From: Gammaproteobacteria bacterium | GTDB taxonomy: Bacteria > Pseudomonadota > Gammaproteobacteria > Arenicellales > Poriferihabitantaceae | Assembly (NCBI GenBank): GCA_012103395.1 | Contig: WLWV01000007.1 | Coordinates: 1 to 35,513 of the forward strand | Length of the DNA stretch: 35,513 bases | Direction: 5' to 3' | Shown here: in pieces, positions 7,765 to 16,052 of the stretch | Position numbering within the stretch: position 1 is the stretch's first letter | How the letters are laid out: every line of letters starts with the position of its first letter | Made by a program: the position numbers and the translations under genes | The notes under the pieces: model-generated | Told to the model about the DNA's origin: nothing | What the model saw: the letters and a program-made list of their open reading frames with translations, nothing else | Database searches by the model: none

Positions 7765-7873
7765 CAATTGAGGACACCCACCCAAAAGCAATTGAGGACA
7801 CCCAAAGATTACCCAAAGATTAGGAACGGGTTTGTTACACCAACGGAAAACGATGGGCGGGTGTCCTTAATTC
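7765..7873. repeat. REP/MITE-like palindromic element, copy B, with internal duplications
   Basis: The left arm CAATTGAGGACACCC occurs twice (7765-7779 and 7789-7803). The core follows with a doubled CCCAAAGATTA, and then the right arm GGGTGTCCTTAATTC ending at 7873, preceded by an extra GC. Removing these small duplications gives copy A almost base for base. The element lies exactly between the PEP-mutase promoter side and the start of the pentapeptide/WD40 remnant. Confidence 0.8.
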
Positions 7874-7874
7874 A

Positions 7875-8946
7875 TTGGTGGAAGGTAGGCAAAGACGAGG
7901 AGGGAATAAAGAAGGTCGGTACGGTCAATGGGAGATTCCCGTTCCCAGTAAGGAAACATTGGATTTTCTCAGAGAGCTTGTTAACCAGAGAGAGGCCGAA
8001 CGTTGCGTGGAATCCATGGCAGAAATGCGTAAGACCTATCGAGTCCAGCGAAGCGAATTATTATTGGCGTATTTGCTGCACGTTAACGAAAAAGGCGAGG
8101 AGCCGGGTGTTTTTTCGGCGTTTGATCTGTCGGGTGCAAGTGTAAAAGGGCTAAAGGCCGTTGGAACGGACGAGGGAAAAGTGGATTGGCGAAATGGGCG
8201 TTTTGAGGGAGCGAATCTAACAGGCAGCGACTTTCGGGGGATCGATTTCAGTGGCAGTTGTTTTGACAATGCCATATTGGATAATTGCGTATTCGATCAC
8301 TGCGTGATCGACTTGGTGGAGGGGAAGTCTGTTTCCTTAGTCGGTACGATCTTTCACGATTGCGACGCAAGGTCTGCGTATTTTTCACAGCCTGCAGTTT
8401 ATCGCTGTGAATGGTTGAGGTCGGGCGAGAAAGACAGACGCTTTAAAGACAGCGGCTTTAATGGTTCGGGGCGAAAAATAGGTAGAGAGATTGGTGCGGG
8501 AAAAAAATCGAACCCCATCCCCCCCCCCCCGCCCTCCCTTCAGCTTTTCTGATACTCGGGGACAAGCCGACAGTAATACTGTTGGTGCGCCGGATTTGTT
8601 CGTCAGTTCTTCGGAGTTAGCTTTGGACGCCGCGACAAAAAGGCAATTTGTGGGGCATAGTAGTGCTGTCTGGTCGGTCTGCTACAGCCCCGATGGAAAA
8701 TTGATCGCTTCCGCAAGTTCCGATCAATCCATTCGAGTCTGGTCGAAGAGCGGATTGGAGTACGAGACTCAATTTCAGATGGTGTTGTTACCGAATTCGA
8801 ATTGGGTTGTTTGGTCTAGGCCGGATCAACCAAGCCGTGATTGGGAACATCGTAGTGATGATGCTTGGCGTTGGTTGGGGTGGCTGGCGCCGTTACCGGA
8901 TGGTTCTGGTGTGACACGGTATCCGATGAGTTACTTTATTGAGTAG
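7875..8946 (+). pseudogene. Pentapeptide-repeat/WD40 protein remnant, frameshifted at a C12 tract
   Basis: Two ORFs make one broken gene. The first (7875-8552, TTG start directly at the edge of repeat B) has a helical part (LDFLRELVNQREAERCVES) and then pentapeptide repeats (ANLTGSDFRGIDFSGSCFDN, then AILDNCVFDHCVI). The second (from 8491, another frame) has one complete WD40 repeat (FVGHSSAVWSVCYSPDGKLI, then SIRVW). It ends AWRWLGWLAPLPDGSGVTRYP, an ending I associate with large NACHT/STAND-WD40 proteins. The frames meet at a 12-base C run; loss of one C or gain of two would fuse them. A full family member would carry an NTPase domain upstream and several WD repeats, so most of the gene is missing. 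The parent function, perhaps signalling or defence of STAND type, is inference. Confidence 0.72.
8519..8530. repeat. C12 homopolymer tract
   Basis: Twelve consecutive C bases, preceded 11 bases earlier by A7, lie exactly where the pentapeptide frame and the WD40 frame overlap. Such tracts slip during replication and are also a classic site of sequencing error. Confidence 0.95.
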
Positions 8947-8970
8947 TTCGCTGTCTTCTTTATTCAAGTC

Positions 8971-9000
8971 TAAAAACGGAACTAATCTCATTGGTCCGTT
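8971..9000 (-). terminator. Rho-independent terminator of tatD
   Basis: On the minus strand AACGGACCAAT and ATTAGTTCCGTT form an 11-bp stem with one bulged base and a GAG loop, followed by TTTTTA. The stem overlaps the TAA stop of the TatD gene. The convergent WD40 remnant ends 25 bp away on the other side. Confidence 0.7.
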
Positions 9001-9796
9001 ATAGGGCAAAGAAAGCGCAGGTATTCGCGGTGAGTCTCTCGCTAAGGAGTTGGGGGGGGTGGTTGAGGATGTCGGCGAGGGTGTTGAGGATGTGGGGGAG
9101 GAACGCGGGCTCGTTGCGGTTGGATTTTGGCTTGGTCAAGTTGGAACTGAGGTCTTTGGGAAGGAGGTAGGGGGAGTCGGTTTCGATCATGAGTTTATCC
9201 AAGGGGATGGATTTGACGGCTTGGCGGAGGTCGTCACCTCGGCGGGGGTCGCAGAGCCAGCCGGTGATGCCGATGTGGCAGTCTTGGTCGAGGTAGTCGA
9301 AGGCTTGTTGGGCGGTGCCGGTGAAGCAGTGGACCACGGCGTTGGGGAGTGGGTTGCGGTGTTGTTTTAGGATGGCGAGAAACTCGTCATGGGCGTCGCG
9401 TTGGTGTAGGAATACGGGTTTTTGAACTTGAGCGGCGATGTGGAGTTGGGCTTCATAACAGTGAATTTGTTGGTCTCTTGGGGATATGTCGCGAAAGAAG
9501 TCTAGGCCGCATTCGCCGACGGCAACCACGGAGGCATGCTGGGCGAGGGCAGTAATTTCGGCGGCGGTGGTTGGGTTCCATTCGCTGGCGTCGTGGGGGT
9601 GGACGCCGCTAGTGCAGGTGAGTCGGGTGGGGAACTGCTCGGTGAGCGCTAGGGCTTCTTTGCTGGCTTGGAGTGAGGTGCCGGTGACGATCATTTTGTG
9701 GACGCCTTGGGCTTGGGCTCGGGCGATGACGTTGGGTAAGTCGGATTTAAACCGGCTGTTGGTGAGGTTGGCGCCGATGTCAATGAGATTGGGCAT
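8999..9796 (-). CDS. tatD: TatD-family metal-dependent DNase
   Basis: A cytoplasmic TIM-barrel metallohydrolase (3'-5' DNase in E. coli TatD). Family motifs appear in order: MPNLIDIGANLTN, TSGVHPHDASEW, VAVGECGLDFFRD, PVFLHQRDAHDEF, AVVHCFTGTAQQAFDYL, IGITGWLCDPRRG, and LMIETDSPYLLPKDL with NRNEPAFLPHIL at the end. These match TatD proper rather than the YcfH/YjjV branches. I chose the ATG at 9796, giving 265 residues as usual for TatD. The ORF can extend 28 codons upstream to 9880, but those residues have no family counterpart. Neither start has a strong SD. The high-GC third positions produce long antisense ORFs here, which are shadows. Confidence 0.9.
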   Translation of the reverse strand: MPNLIDIGANLTNSRFKSDLPNVIARAQAQGVHKMIVTGTSLQASKEALALTEQFPTRLTCTSGVHPHDASEWNPTTAAEITALAQHASVVAVGECGLDFFRDISPRDQQIHCYEAQLHIAAQVQKPVFLHQRDAHDEFLAILKQHRNPLPNAVVHCFTGTAQQAFDYLDQDCHIGITGWLCDPRRGDDLRQAVKSIPLDKLMIETDSPYLLPKDLSSNLTKPKSNRNEPAFLPHILNTLADILNHPPQLLSERLTANTCAFFAL

Positions 9797-10129
9797 GGGA
9801 AATAAGTGGGTTGATTTGATTGTTGTGGAATTCAATTTCAGCCGTGCTTGGGACGACGGTTGGGCTTTAGTAGCGACCATTGACTTTGTAGTTTGGTTGA
9901 ATGCCGCTTAGGAAACTTTCCGAAAAATGGCTGCTTAATGGGATCTAAACAGTATACTCAGGTTTCCCTAAATTGCCATGTCTTGTGTTGAGCATGTCTG
10001 GCATTGTGTGGCCTGGGTCTTGGGCTTGGGCTGGAGGAAGCATCGGTCTGTTCTGGATGAAAGTTCTAGCCGAGAGGGGCTGCTGATTTTCAGGTCAATT
10101 TTTATGTCAATGAGCGCGGTGGACAATTC
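9797..10129. other. 333-bp stretch without a recognised gene
   Basis: This lies between the divergent tatD and EamA genes. Short ORFs on both strands (e.g. 9978-10235) have no recognisable protein signature. It presumably holds both promoters; no convincing -35/-10 pair was found by eye. Confidence 0.5.
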
Positions 10130-11044
10130 ATGTCGTTCGGCGGAGGAAAGTTTTTGTTTAAATCCATGTCCAAACAGTCTCAAAGTGTGCTGTTTATTCT
10201 TCTTTCTGTGGGGCTGTTTTCCACCACTTCACTGATGGCGAAAGCGCTGGGTACGAATGCGTTGGGAACGGCGTTACACCCCGCCCAGATTTCCACTGCC
10301 CGGTTTTGGTTCGCGGCTTTGGTGTTGATTCCGGTGTTTTATTTTGGCAATTCGAACTTTGGTCATGTTCCATGGGGGCTGCACATTCGGCGGTCTCTGC
10401 TTGGCTGGATGGGGATCAGTTGCCTGTTTGCGGCGGCGACGTTGATTCCGTTGGCTGATGCTTATGCGGTGAGTTTTTTAAGCGTGATCATTACCATGGC
10501 TTTGTCGGTGTTTTTTCTGGGTGAGAAGGTGGGGCTGAAACGGTGGAGTGCCGCGTTGATTTCTTTAGTGGGGGCGGTGATTGTGGCGCGTCCAGGGACT
10601 TCGGCATTCCAACCGGCGGCGCTGTTGGCGCTGTTGTCTGCGGTATTTATTGGCGCTGAAGCGATTCTGGTGAAAACCCTGAGCGATCGAGAAAAACCGA
10701 TTCGCATACTGACCATTAATAACGTGATTGGCGCATCGATTTCGACCTTGGTGGTGCCTTTTTTCTGGATTGCACCCACGGGGTCGCAATGGCCGGTGAT
10801 GATAGCCATTGGGGTGGTCATGATGTTGGCGCAATACTGCAACATTGAGGCGATGAAACGTAGCGACGCCAGTTTTGTGACACCGTTTTGGTATGGGGCG
10901 CCGGTGTTTGCAGCGGTTTACGACTATTTACTGTTTAAACAAGTGGTGTCGAGTTGGAGCGTGGTAGGGATTACGTTGATCATTTTGGGTGGCATTGTTA
11001 TTGCTTATCGGGAACGACTAGTGAAACAGTCAGTGGATCGCTAA
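10130..11044 (+). CDS. EamA/DMT-superfamily transporter
   Basis: A 304-residue inner-membrane protein with about ten hydrophobic segments arranged as two EamA halves. Half one runs from LFILLSVGLFSTTSLMAKAL to FFLGEKVGLKRWSAALISLV. Half two runs from LLALLSAVFIGAEAILVKTL to YLLFKQVVSSWSVVGITLII. The repeated ADAYAVSFLS and SDASFVTPFWY segments are the usual post-TM4/TM9 motifs. Family members export amino acids, nucleosides or other metabolites. A GGTGGA about 7 bases before the ATG supports 10130; the internal Met at 10166 is the alternative start. A small hairpin follows, so it is probably a separate transcription unit from the oxygenase. Confidence 0.88.
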   Translation: MSFGGGKFLFKSMSKQSQSVLFILLSVGLFSTTSLMAKALGTNALGTALHPAQISTARFWFAALVLIPVFYFGNSNFGHVPWGLHIRRSLLGWMGISCLFAAATLIPLADAYAVSFLSVIITMALSVFFLGEKVGLKRWSAALISLVGAVIVARPGTSAFQPAALLALLSAVFIGAEAILVKTLSDREKPIRILTINNVIGASISTLVVPFFWIAPTGSQWPVMIAIGVVMMLAQYCNIEAMKRSDASFVTPFWYGAPVFAAVYDYLLFKQVVSSWSVVGITLIILGGIVIAYRERLVKQSVDR

Positions 11045-11126
11045 TATCCGTCGTTGGTTTCCTTATGAGCGCGGTGTTGTCCCGGCGTCGCAGTGGAGCA
11101 ACGAACAAACTGATCTGTAAAAAGGG

Positions 11127-11146
11127 AAGGCAAAATCGGTTGCCTT
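11127..11146. terminator. Hairpin after the EamA gene (weak terminator)
   Basis: AAGGCAA and TTGCCTT form a perfect 7-bp stem around AATCGG. There is no T-run afterwards on the plus strand, so rho-independent termination is uncertain. Confidence 0.35.
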
Positions 11147-11200
11147 GTTGAGATTGTGGGGCGACAATAACCGGGATTAAGTCGGAACTAGGTGCCAATT

Positions 11201-12187
11201 ATGAGTCATTCCCAAGTCAAGCACATCGAGAAGGAAGACATTCCGGTGATTGATATCGCTGTTTTGTTCGATGATGAACCGGATTACGAAAGGGTGGGGA
11301 ATGAGCTGCGTAGGGCGGCGGAGTCAGTGGGGTTCTTTTATGTCAAAAACCATTGTATTTCTTCCGAGCTGATGGCCCAGGTTGCTGGAATTTCTAGGGG
11401 CTTTTTCCATCGAGGGAGAGATGAGAAGTCGCAAGTATTAGCCCGTGATACACACCGGGGTTTATTGGGCTTTGGCGGCGCGAAGATGACGGGACATCAT
11501 CAGCCTGATCTGAAGGAGAGTTATATTTGGGGCGCGGATTTAGCCGCCGATAATTTGGAGTTTTTGAGTGGGAACAAGATGTTCGCTCCCAATATTTGGC
11601 CAGGGTTTATGCCCGAGATGCGCGCCGCACTTAACCAGTACATGGCTGGGGCGAATCATTGCGGTCAGCAGCTATTAAAGGCATTTGCATCGAGTCTGGG
11701 TATTGAACACGATTATTTTGTTCGCACCTTTGATGAGCCCATTTCCCGTGGAACGCTGATTCACTATCCGCCGCTGGAGAGCGACCAAGATGTCTCTGGA
11801 AATCAGGTCGATCGATATGGCGTGTCTCCGCACACGGATTTTGGGACACTCACTTTACTGGCTCAGGACGACACCGGCGGTTTGAGGGTGAAAGATCGAC
11901 AGGGAAACTGGTTAACGGCTCACCCTATTGAAAACACGCTGGTGGTGAATGTCGGGGATTTACTGGCTCGTTGGACCAACGACCGATTTCAGTCTACGGT
12001 TCACGCGGTGGTCAATAATTCGGGCCGGGAGCGATATTCTATCGTGGTAGCGGTGGATCCAAATTGGGAAACGGAGGTGACGCCGGTGGTGTTGGGTGAT
12101 GAAAAAGCGAACTATGGGACGGTGCGTTGCGGTGAATATATCCAGCGACGATTTGATCATTCGTTTAATTATGAGAAACGGGAGTGA
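11201..12187 (+). CDS. 2-oxoglutarate/Fe(II)-dependent oxygenase, isopenicillin-N-synthase-like
   Basis: A cytoplasmic non-haem iron oxygenase of 328 residues with the usual DIOX_N + 2OG-FeII domains. The N-terminal half shows IPVIDIAVLF, ESVGFFYVKNH and the substrate-recognition linker. The Fe(II) triad is visible as HTDFG (H and D) and STVHAV (distal H), and RYSIV supplies the Arg-x-Ser that binds the 2-oxoglutarate carboxylate. I chose the ATG at 11201, with AGGTG a few bases upstream, over the GTG at 11192. Enzymes of this subfamily hydroxylate or oxidise small molecules. Neighbouring transporter and amidohydrolase genes suggest catabolism of a nitrogen compound, but the substrate is unknown. 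Confidence 0.9.
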   Translation: MSHSQVKHIEKEDIPVIDIAVLFDDEPDYERVGNELRRAAESVGFFYVKNHCISSELMAQVAGISRGFFHRGRDEKSQVLARDTHRGLLGFGGAKMTGHHQPDLKESYIWGADLAADNLEFLSGNKMFAPNIWPGFMPEMRAALNQYMAGANHCGQQLLKAFASSLGIEHDYFVRTFDEPISRGTLIHYPPLESDQDVSGNQVDRYGVSPHTDFGTLTLLAQDDTGGLRVKDRQGNWLTAHPIENTLVVNVGDLLARWTNDRFQSTVHAVVNNSGRERYSIVVAVDPNWETEVTPVVLGDEKANYGTVRCGEYIQRRFDHSFNYEKRE

Positions 12188-12205
12188 GAATGCCGTGCTG
12201 TGATT

Positions 12206-12237
12206 GACCGAATACCGAGCCCGAAACTCGGATGGTC
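12206..12237. other. Hairpin in the oxygenase-peroxidase intergenic region
   Basis: CCGAG/CTCGG (loop CCCGAAA) lies inside an outer GACC/GGTC pair that extends to TTGACC/GGTCAA. There is no T-run. It may stabilise or attenuate the mRNA between two cotranscribed genes. Confidence 0.4.
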
Positions 12238-12380
12238 AACTTGTTTCGTGGAGAAGACGTGGCGACTTGATTCGAAGATCTTTTTTTTGGGTTGGTCGAA
12301 TTGATGAAACAAGTGACGATATGAATTCAACAACCCCATTTCGAATAACCTGATAACGACTATTAGAGGCAGAAGAGGCA

Positions 12381-12968
12381 ATGACAGCGTGGATTAAAAT
12401 GCTTTCCGATGAGGAAGCCAGTGACTCAGTAAAAGCAATGTTCGACTTGGCGAGAACGCCTAGCGGAACCGTGGACAATGTGATGCGAGTCCATAGCTTG
12501 CGCCCGCATACCATGAAAGGTCACGTTACGTTGTATCGTAGTGTGTTGCACAATGAAGATAATACGCTGCCGTTTTGGTTTCTGGAGGTAGTGGCGTCCT
12601 ATACCAGTTTTCTGAATAAATGCGACTACAGTTTCAGCCATCACTTTACCAATGCGCGGCGATTGATGGATGATGATGATCGATCCGATGCCATTTATGC
12701 GTCGTTCGAAGCCCGGGCACCGGAGCAGGTTTTCAGCGGTAAAGAGTTGGCATTGTTGCAATACACCGAACGACTGACCATCCATGTGGCGGAGATGAAT
12801 GAAGCTGATTTTCGTAATCTAAAAGACGCGGGCTGTGATGATGGCGAGATCCTTGAAGTGAATCAGGTGATTGCGTACTTCAGCTATTCCAATCGATTGT
12901 TGAATGGATTAGGGGTTACCACGGAGGGCGACACCATTGGCTACTATAAAGAGCAACATAAAGAATAA
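12381..12968 (+). CDS. Peroxidase-related protein of the AhpD/CMD family, second catalytic Cys missing
   Basis: A 195-residue all-helical protein of the carboxymuconolactone decarboxylase/AhpD superfamily (peroxidase-related type). Family features are VMRVHSLRPHTMKGHVTLY, LPFWFLEVVASYTSFLNKC, DYSFSHH, ELALLQYTERLTI and a terminal FSYSNRLLNGLGV. Active members have a CxxC near the central helix (N-x-C-x-Y-C-xxx-H). Here it reads NKCDYSFSHH, so the resolving position is Ser and the usual disulfide cannot form. An AGAGG SD lies 5 bases before the ATG. It follows the oxygenase by 193 bp and is probably in the same unit. A redox role is uncertain. Confidence 0.82.
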   Translation: MTAWIKMLSDEEASDSVKAMFDLARTPSGTVDNVMRVHSLRPHTMKGHVTLYRSVLHNEDNTLPFWFLEVVASYTSFLNKCDYSFSHHFTNARRLMDDDDRSDAIYASFEARAPEQVFSGKELALLQYTERLTIHVAEMNEADFRNLKDAGCDDGEILEVNQVIAYFSYSNRLLNGLGVTTEGDTIGYYKEQHKE

Positions 12969-13207
12969 GAAATAGAGAGAAGGAAAGCGGGGGTTTTAAA
13001 AGCGAGGGAGGCGTTACGGTGCCGGGGTTTTATTCTTACTGGGCGTCCATTTTTTGTTGTTCACTTTTTCTTAGGTGACCCGACGCGATTTGGCTAATCG
13101 GCGAAAGAGTAGGATCACCACTCTTGCGCATACCTCAGTGAGTGTCTGGGCCTGGTGCCTCACCATTTAGCGACAATCGCTTCATATTTTTGTTGCGCTG
13201 TTCTATT

Positions 13208-13999
13208 TTAGGCGCTGACATTCGCGCCCATTTTTTTCTCCAGTCGTCTTACGAATGCTGAGACGATCAGGATCAGTACTAGGTATTCCAACACCAACAC
13301 CGTGTAAATTTCCAACGGGCGGTATTCGGTGACCACCAATTCGTTAGCTCGTCGGGTAAGTTCCTGCATGCCGATGATGGAAACCAGCGAGGACATTTTT
13401 AGCATATAGACTAGCTGGTTGCCGAGGGCGGGCAGTACTCGTCGGATGGCTTGGGGTAGGATAACGAATCTGAGGGTGTCCGGGTAATTCAGATTGATGG
13501 AATGGGACGCCTCGGTTTGTCCTTTATCTATGGACTGGATGCCAGCGCGAAAAATCTCAGCCTGAAAAGCACTGTCGGATAATGCCAGGGCAACTACCCC
13601 AGCCCAGAATACGTTGATTTGGATTCCGGCAACAACAGGGAGACCATAGTAGACCCATAGGATGAGTACCAAAATAGGGATGGCCCGAATTGCTTCGACG
13701 TAAACCCGATTTACCATTCGCCAGTGCTTGTTGGTAGAGAGGCTGGGTAGCGCCACCACCAGACCGATAAAAACGGAGATAACGATGGCGGTGAATGATA
13801 GTAAGACGGTGTTCCAAAGTCCGCCTAATAAAAACTGAAGATTCGTTTGTCCCGTATTGGTGAAGGGGGAGACGACATACCATCCCCAATTGACATCCTT
13901 ACAGCCGGACAGCAAGCCTACCATCATGAGTATCACAGATAGTCGGATGAGTTTCGTTGCGGAGGAGGAAAAGGGGATCTTTTGTGTTCTGTGGGACAT
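13208..13999 (-). CDS. Amino-acid ABC transporter permease with lipobox-like N-terminus
   Basis: A 263-residue inner-membrane permease of the GlnP/HisM family. Membrane segments include LGGLWNTVLLSFTAIVISVF and AIRAIPILVLILWVYYGLP. The EAA loop (EASHSINLNYPDTLRFVILPQ) then contacts the ATPase. The N-terminal hydrophobic stretch ends LLSGCKDVNWGWYVV, which fits a lipobox (L-S-G-C). I start at 13999 because GGGAGAAGAG precedes that ATG; the ORF track starts 17 codons earlier, inside the ATPase gene. It lies 14 bp downstream of the ATPase. The binding protein is encoded divergently at 15141. Confidence 0.88.
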   Translation of the reverse strand: MSHRTQKIPFSSSATKLIRLSVILMMVGLLSGCKDVNWGWYVVSPFTNTGQTNLQFLLGGLWNTVLLSFTAIVISVFIGLVVALPSLSTNKHWRMVNRVYVEAIRAIPILVLILWVYYGLPVVAGIQINVFWAGVVALALSDSAFQAEIFRAGIQSIDKGQTEASHSINLNYPDTLRFVILPQAIRRVLPALGNQLVYMLKMSSLVSIIGMQELTRRANELVVTEYRPLEIYTVLVLEYLVLILIVSAFVRRLEKKMGANVSA

Positions 14000-14013
14000 G
14001 TTTTCTCTTCTCC

Positions 14014-14775
14014 CTAGTGTTGCAGGATTTGTTTTAAAAACTGCTGACATCGCTGGCTTTCGGGTTCAGTGAAGAATTGCTCAGGTGCTGATCGCTCAAT
14101 GATTTGTCCTGTATCCATGAAAACCATGGTATCGGCAACTTTTCTCGCGAAACCCATTTCATGGGTCACACAAATCATGGTCATGCCGGTTTCCGCGAGT
14201 TCAACCATGACGTCTAATACTTCCGAAATCATTTCCGGGTCTAGGGCCGAAGTGGGTTCGTCAAACAGCATAATTCGGGGTTCCATGCACAATGAGCGGG
14301 CGATGGCGACGCGCTGCTGTTGCCCCCCAGATAACTGATTGGGTAATTTATGAGATTGCTCGGCAATGTTGACTCGTTCGAGGTATTGCATCGCGATTTG
14401 CTCTGCTTCTGTTTTCTGAAACTTTCGAACCCTGGTGAGACCGAGAGTGAGGTTTTCCAAAACGCTCAAATGTGGGAACAAATTAAAATGTTGGAATACC
14501 ATGCCAATTTCGTTTCGTGCCGCAATCACATTGTTTTTGTCGTTATTGAGCTCATGGCCGTTAACAATGATGGTGCCTTTTTCGTGGGCTTCGAGTCGAT
14601 TGATGCAGCGAATTAAGGTGGATTTTCCGGAGCCTGATGGCCCGCAGATCACGACTCGCTCCCCAAGCTGAACGTTGAGGCTAACGGTGTCCAAGGCCTG
14701 AAAGTCCCCGAACCATTTGCTGACATCCGTTAGTTGAATAACGGTGTTTTTATCGGTGGTGTTTTGTGTGTTCAC
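14014..14775 (-). CDS. Amino-acid ABC transporter ATPase (GlnQ/HisP type)
   Basis: A 253-residue ATPase of normal length. It contains Walker A (GPSGSGKST), a Q-loop ([15 protein letters not shown]), a complete helical subdomain ([20 protein letters not shown]), the signature LSGGQQQR, Walker B ([14 protein letters not shown]) and the H-loop VTHEM. The intact helical subdomain contrasts with the deleted one in the ATPase at 220-921. The start is GTG at 14775 without a clear SD. It is the first gene of a two-gene operon with the permease; the binding-protein and creatininase genes face away on the other strand. Confidence 0.92.
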   Translation of the reverse strand: MNTQNTTDKNTVIQLTDVSKWFGDFQALDTVSLNVQLGERVVICGPSGSGKSTLIRCINRLEAHEKGTIIVNGHELNNDKNNVIAARNEIGMVFQHFNLFPHLSVLENLTLGLTRVRKFQKTEAEQIAMQYLERVNIAEQSHKLPNQLSGGQQQRVAIARSLCMEPRIMLFDEPTSALDPEMISEVLDVMVELAETGMTMICVTHEMGFARKVADTMVFMDTGQIIERSAPEQFFTEPESQRCQQFLKQILQH

Positions 14776-15140
14776 GGATATAAGCGATTAAGGCGTTAAA
14801 AACCGGGCAGGTCTGGTTGCTAGTGAGGCGTGGATGCTCGATTAGTTTTTGGACATTGTAATGCAGAGCTGACTTTATTCACAGCGCAGGAGAATAATCC
14901 GAATATGGGGGGTATGAAATTAGCCCGACTGGTTTTAGGTAGATACGACAATCGAAATTTTGGACCTATCGCAGTTTCTTAAGTGCTTATCAGAGCTGCG
15001 TTAGGGGTCGGCTTACTTCCTTTAGAGGGAGTATGATAGAGTTCGATAGACTGAAATCTAGCTTCTGGTTGAATGACAAAAACGCCATTTAGCAAATGAA
15101 TGATTTCATGAGCCTTTCAACCTTATACGTAAATAAAAAA
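14776..15140. other. 365-bp divergent control region of the amino-acid transporter
   Basis: It separates the ATPase-permease operon (minus) from the binding-protein gene (plus), so it should hold both promoters and any shared operator. A TATGAT hexamer near 15031 is a possible -10 for the plus strand. No -35 match or clear operator palindrome was seen. Confidence 0.45.
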
Positions 15141-15929
15141 ATGAAAATTTATAAACTAACCAAAACTCTGTTGGCCTCGGCTGCATTGGCAATTGGCCTT
15201 AGCCAGGTTGCGCTTGCAGATGGTGCGCTTCAGGAAATTCTCAGTTCTGGCAAACTTAAAGTGGGCACCACCGGTGACTGGAATCCCATGACGATGAAGG
15301 ACCCTGCGACCAATAGCTACACCGGCTACGATATCGATGTAATGACTGCGCTTGCAGCAGACTTAGATGTTGAGGTTGAGTTTGTTCCTACCGACTGGAA
15401 AACATTGGTGAACGGTGTTGTTTCTGGAAAGTACCATCTCACTGGTAGTGCTTCAATCAAAGCCAGCCGCGCTAAAGTTGCCGGATTTTCCAGCAGCTAT
15501 TTTTCATTGGCTACTGTGCCGCTAACGCTGAAGAAAAATGCCGACCGTTTTGGTTCATGGGCTGATCTTGATAATGCAGATGTGGTGGTTGCCGCGACTT
15601 TGGGAACGACTCAAGAAGACCAGGTGAAGCGCTTTTTCCCAAATGCGGAGCACAAAATTGTTGAAGCGCCAGCACGGGACTTTCAGGAAGTCTTAGCCGG
15701 TCGAGCGGACGCCCACATCACTTCTAACGTCGAAGCTTACAAATTGGTAGAGAAGTTTCCAGAAATGATGATCGTGCCCGTGGCAGAAGCCCGTGCCCGC
15801 ACCCCGGTTGCAATGCTGCTGCCTCAAAGTGATCAGGTTTGGCTCAACTTCGTGAATACTTGGATTGAGCTAAAAACCGAAAGCGGCTTTTTTACGGAGC
15901 TGGGTCGAAAATGGAAGTTGAATAACTAA
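15141..15929 (+). CDS. Periplasmic amino-acid-type substrate-binding protein (SBP family 3)
   Basis: A 262-residue periplasmic binding protein. The N-terminus is a Sec signal, MKIYKLTKTLLASAALAIGL...ALA-DGAL. The two-lobe domain follows: GKLKVGTTGDWNPMTMKDP, YTGYDIDVMTALAADL, VEFVPTDWKTLVNGVVSGKY, then DVVVAATLGTTQEDQVKRFF and EVLAGRADAHITSNVEAYKL. Overall it resembles PheC/cyclohexadienyl-dehydratase-like SBPs, so an aromatic or cyclic ligand is possible but unproven. The ORF opens at 15096; I prefer the Met at 15141 because the signal peptide begins there. It probably serves the divergent transporter and precedes the creatininase gene. Confidence 0.88.
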   Translation: MKIYKLTKTLLASAALAIGLSQVALADGALQEILSSGKLKVGTTGDWNPMTMKDPATNSYTGYDIDVMTALAADLDVEVEFVPTDWKTLVNGVVSGKYHLTGSASIKASRAKVAGFSSSYFSLATVPLTLKKNADRFGSWADLDNADVVVAATLGTTQEDQVKRFFPNAEHKIVEAPARDFQEVLAGRADAHITSNVEAYKLVEKFPEMMIVPVAEARARTPVAMLLPQSDQVWLNFVNTWIELKTESGFFTELGRKWKLNN

Positions 15930-16052
15930 CATACCTAGGGGAATCTCTCTATTTGATTCATCCAGACTTATGTCGAAGCTTTTGGAAAACTGGGGTTGCA
16001 TTTTTTCGATCGGTAACAGGTCGAGGGATAGTTTGAACTTGAATCAACCACG

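Noticed and set aside
7732-8145. 137-codon ORF overlapping the pentapeptide remnant
   Set aside because: It runs through the repeat and is out of frame with the recognisable pentapeptide coding sequence.
9050-9911. Long plus-strand ORFs (9050-9370, 9349-9555, 9486-9911) opposite tatD
   Set aside because: They are low-complexity Gly/Val-rich antisense shadows; the minus strand encodes a complete TatD with all family motifs.
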